Shown in pieces: positions 63,053-64,000 of a stretch of DNA of 64,000 bases. The stretch covers positions 1 to 64,000 of the forward strand of contig NZ_MSQD01000014.1 of assembly GCF_002102475.1 (NCBI RefSeq). Direction: 5' to 3'. The notes under the pieces were generated by a model. That model was not told where the DNA came from and made no database searches. It saw only the letters and a program-made list of their open reading frames with translations. Within the stretch, counting starts at the first letter, position 1. Every line of letters begins with the position of its first letter. Source of the stretch: Thermoanaerobacterium sp. PSU-2 (GTDB lineage: Bacteria; Bacillota; Thermoanaerobacteria; Thermoanaerobacterales; Thermoanaerobacteraceae). The position numbers were made by a program, and so were the translations under genes.

Positions 63053-63862
63053 TTCAAAATTACCTGTATACGCATTTATGTAGTACACAGTGTTTTCCGT
63101 CGTTATCCTCCACGTAGGTATTGCTTCGCCAGTATCGGCATTTCTCCAACTAAAAAAGTAGACTGGCCTTATGTCTTTTACTACGATACTTTTACTGCCT
63201 TCATTTACATCTAAAAGCTTTAAAAGTGCGCTTATTGGAGGTATGATCTCTTTTTTGTCATTTTCTTCTCTCAAAGGTATAAGCCACGTCGATTTAAAGG
63301 AAAATGTATTGCCTGATATGATGCCTTTCATATAACTTACATCCACGTTAATACCATTGTATTTTTCGGTATACTCAACAGTGTATTTGTCTCCATCTAT
63401 GTACTGCCTTAAAGTTGAATACTCCTCTTTAAGTTTCTTGTCATTTACAAAGGATATTATATAGTGAAAAGCTTCATCGCTACTCATCTTGGCAAACTTT
63501 TCGTCTTTAACCTGAAAATATAAAAAGCCGTTTTTAACTTCTAATGAGCCATTGCTAAATGTGTAAAGTGAACCATCGCCATTTGATACGTACTTTAAGC
63601 CTTTTAAAAAATTTTCATCTATGTACGCTTTGCTGTAGCTTTTAAGCTTTACCAGAAGCATAGGCATAGGCTTGTAATCATCAGGTATTTTAGCATTCAC
63701 GACAATATTGTTTTCTCTTAAAATCTCTTTCATCTTGCTCATATCAGAAAAAGATGGAACAGAATTATTAGTTTCCGCTATGCTTAAGTTTCCCATGTAA
63801 AGTATCAAATTTAGTACAGCAAATATAATAATCAAGATCGTTTTCGCTTTTGACCAGTCCAT
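63044..63862 (-). CDS. yycI: YycI-family regulatory membrane protein
   Basis: 272 aa. MDWSKAKTILIIIFAVLNLI is the YycI signature start, a single membrane helix, then an extracytoplasmic domain ending TWRITTENTVYYINAYTGNF. YycI and YycH modulate the WalKR cell-wall two-component system. The window cuts the operon just upstream, so walRK are likely to the right. Confidence 0.9.
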   Translation of the reverse strand: MDWSKAKTILIIIFAVLNLILYMGNLSIAETNNSVPSFSDMSKMKEILRENNIVVNAKIPDDYKPMPMLLVKLKSYSKAYIDENFLKGLKYVSNGDGSLYTFSNGSLEVKNGFLYFQVKDEKFAKMSSDEAFHYIISFVNDKKLKEEYSTLRQYIDGDKYTVEYTEKYNGINVDVSYMKGIISGNTFSFKSTWLIPLREENDKKEIIPPISALLKLLDVNEGSKSIVVKDIRPVYFFSWRNADTGEAIPTWRITTENTVYYINAYTGNFEER

Positions 63863-63877
63863 ATTAAAACACCATCA

Positions 63878-64000
63878 TCACATTATTTTCCCATCCAAAG
63901 CGCTGAAAAAATACTCATTTGTCTGAGTTTTTACATACCAAGCAGGTATAAGTTCATTGCCATCAAAAACATACACCATATCTACAAACTGTACGTCATC
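63878..64000 (-). CDS. yycH: YycH, C-terminal fragment (cut by window end)
   Basis: The last 41 codons are visible: ELIPAWYVKTQTNEYFFSAL then DGKIM and TGA at 63878-63880. This is the usual end of YycH (a W-x-V/YY repeat) right before yycI. The rest lies outside the window. Confidence 0.75.
   Translation of the reverse strand, partial: DDVQFVDMVYVFDGNELIPAWYVKTQTNEYFFSALDGKIM

Overview
The window looks like chromosome from a thermophilic, spore-forming, fermentative member of the Clostridia, most likely Thermoanaerobacterium. The evidence is a low-GC background, an 859-residue AdhE that matches my memory of the T. saccharolyticum enzyme almost residue for residue, an H-type small acid-soluble spore protein, a clostridial-type SufCBDSU operon, a fused 2-hydroxyacyl-CoA dehydratase activase and a yycH-yycI-murA-htrA-rlmH block. 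The species call rests on memory, not on a search.

Positions 1-16032 are one CRISPR array cut in two by a mobile element of about 14 kb. Repeats are 30 bp (GTTTCAATTCC...GGCTAAAAAC on the + strand). The left piece (1-1055) runs off the window edge and the right piece (15005-16032) ends at a leader whose promoter fires leftward. The element (about 1056-15011) is visibly more GC-rich than the host. It carries a large serine integrase at its right end, a small excisionase-like HTH protein, a TOPRIM/helicase replication protein followed by a GCTAGC iteron-like region, a ScaI-like restriction-modification pair, two NUMOD3-like repeat proteins (one with a Vsr/EDxHD-type nuclease domain) and many small unknown proteins. 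I see no capsid, terminase, relaxase or conjugation genes. It entered inside a CRISPR repeat: rejoining its ends gives a 46-bp attP with 20-bp inverted arms, and the integrase reading frame now ends inside the CRISPR repeat and spacer.

Positions 16196-31455 (all - strand) form a composite CRISPR-Cas locus. A type III-D-like set comes first (csx20 ring-nuclease-like, CARF-HEPN effector, cas10 with GGDD, several csm3-like RAMPs, csx10 and small subunits), followed by a type I-B set (cas6-cas8b-cas7-cas5-cas3), then the leader and array. No cas1, cas2 or cas4 is visible. A degenerate copy of the CRISPR repeat sits at the predicted transcription start of the whole cas operon, which suggests autoregulation through Cas6 or the effector complex.

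Positions 31600-64000 are ordinary chromosome: the Suf iron-sulfur operon (31623-36608), a degraded RDD gene and small membrane proteins, a thioredoxin-glutaredoxin fusion with an orphan GroES, sspH, a DUF438/hemerythrin/PAS protein, an SPL-like radical SAM protein, a heptad coiled-coil protein, adhE with a Rex-type operator, hcp with a CRP/FNR-type site, an aldo/keto reductase, the 1420-residue activase, a YitT protein between 35-bp direct repeats, a small regulon of a secreted protein and a VanZ-like protein sharing a 47-bp promoter box next to a LuxR-type regulator, an ERCC4 nuclease, and the rlmH/htrA/murA/yycI/yycH block, which is cut by the window end.
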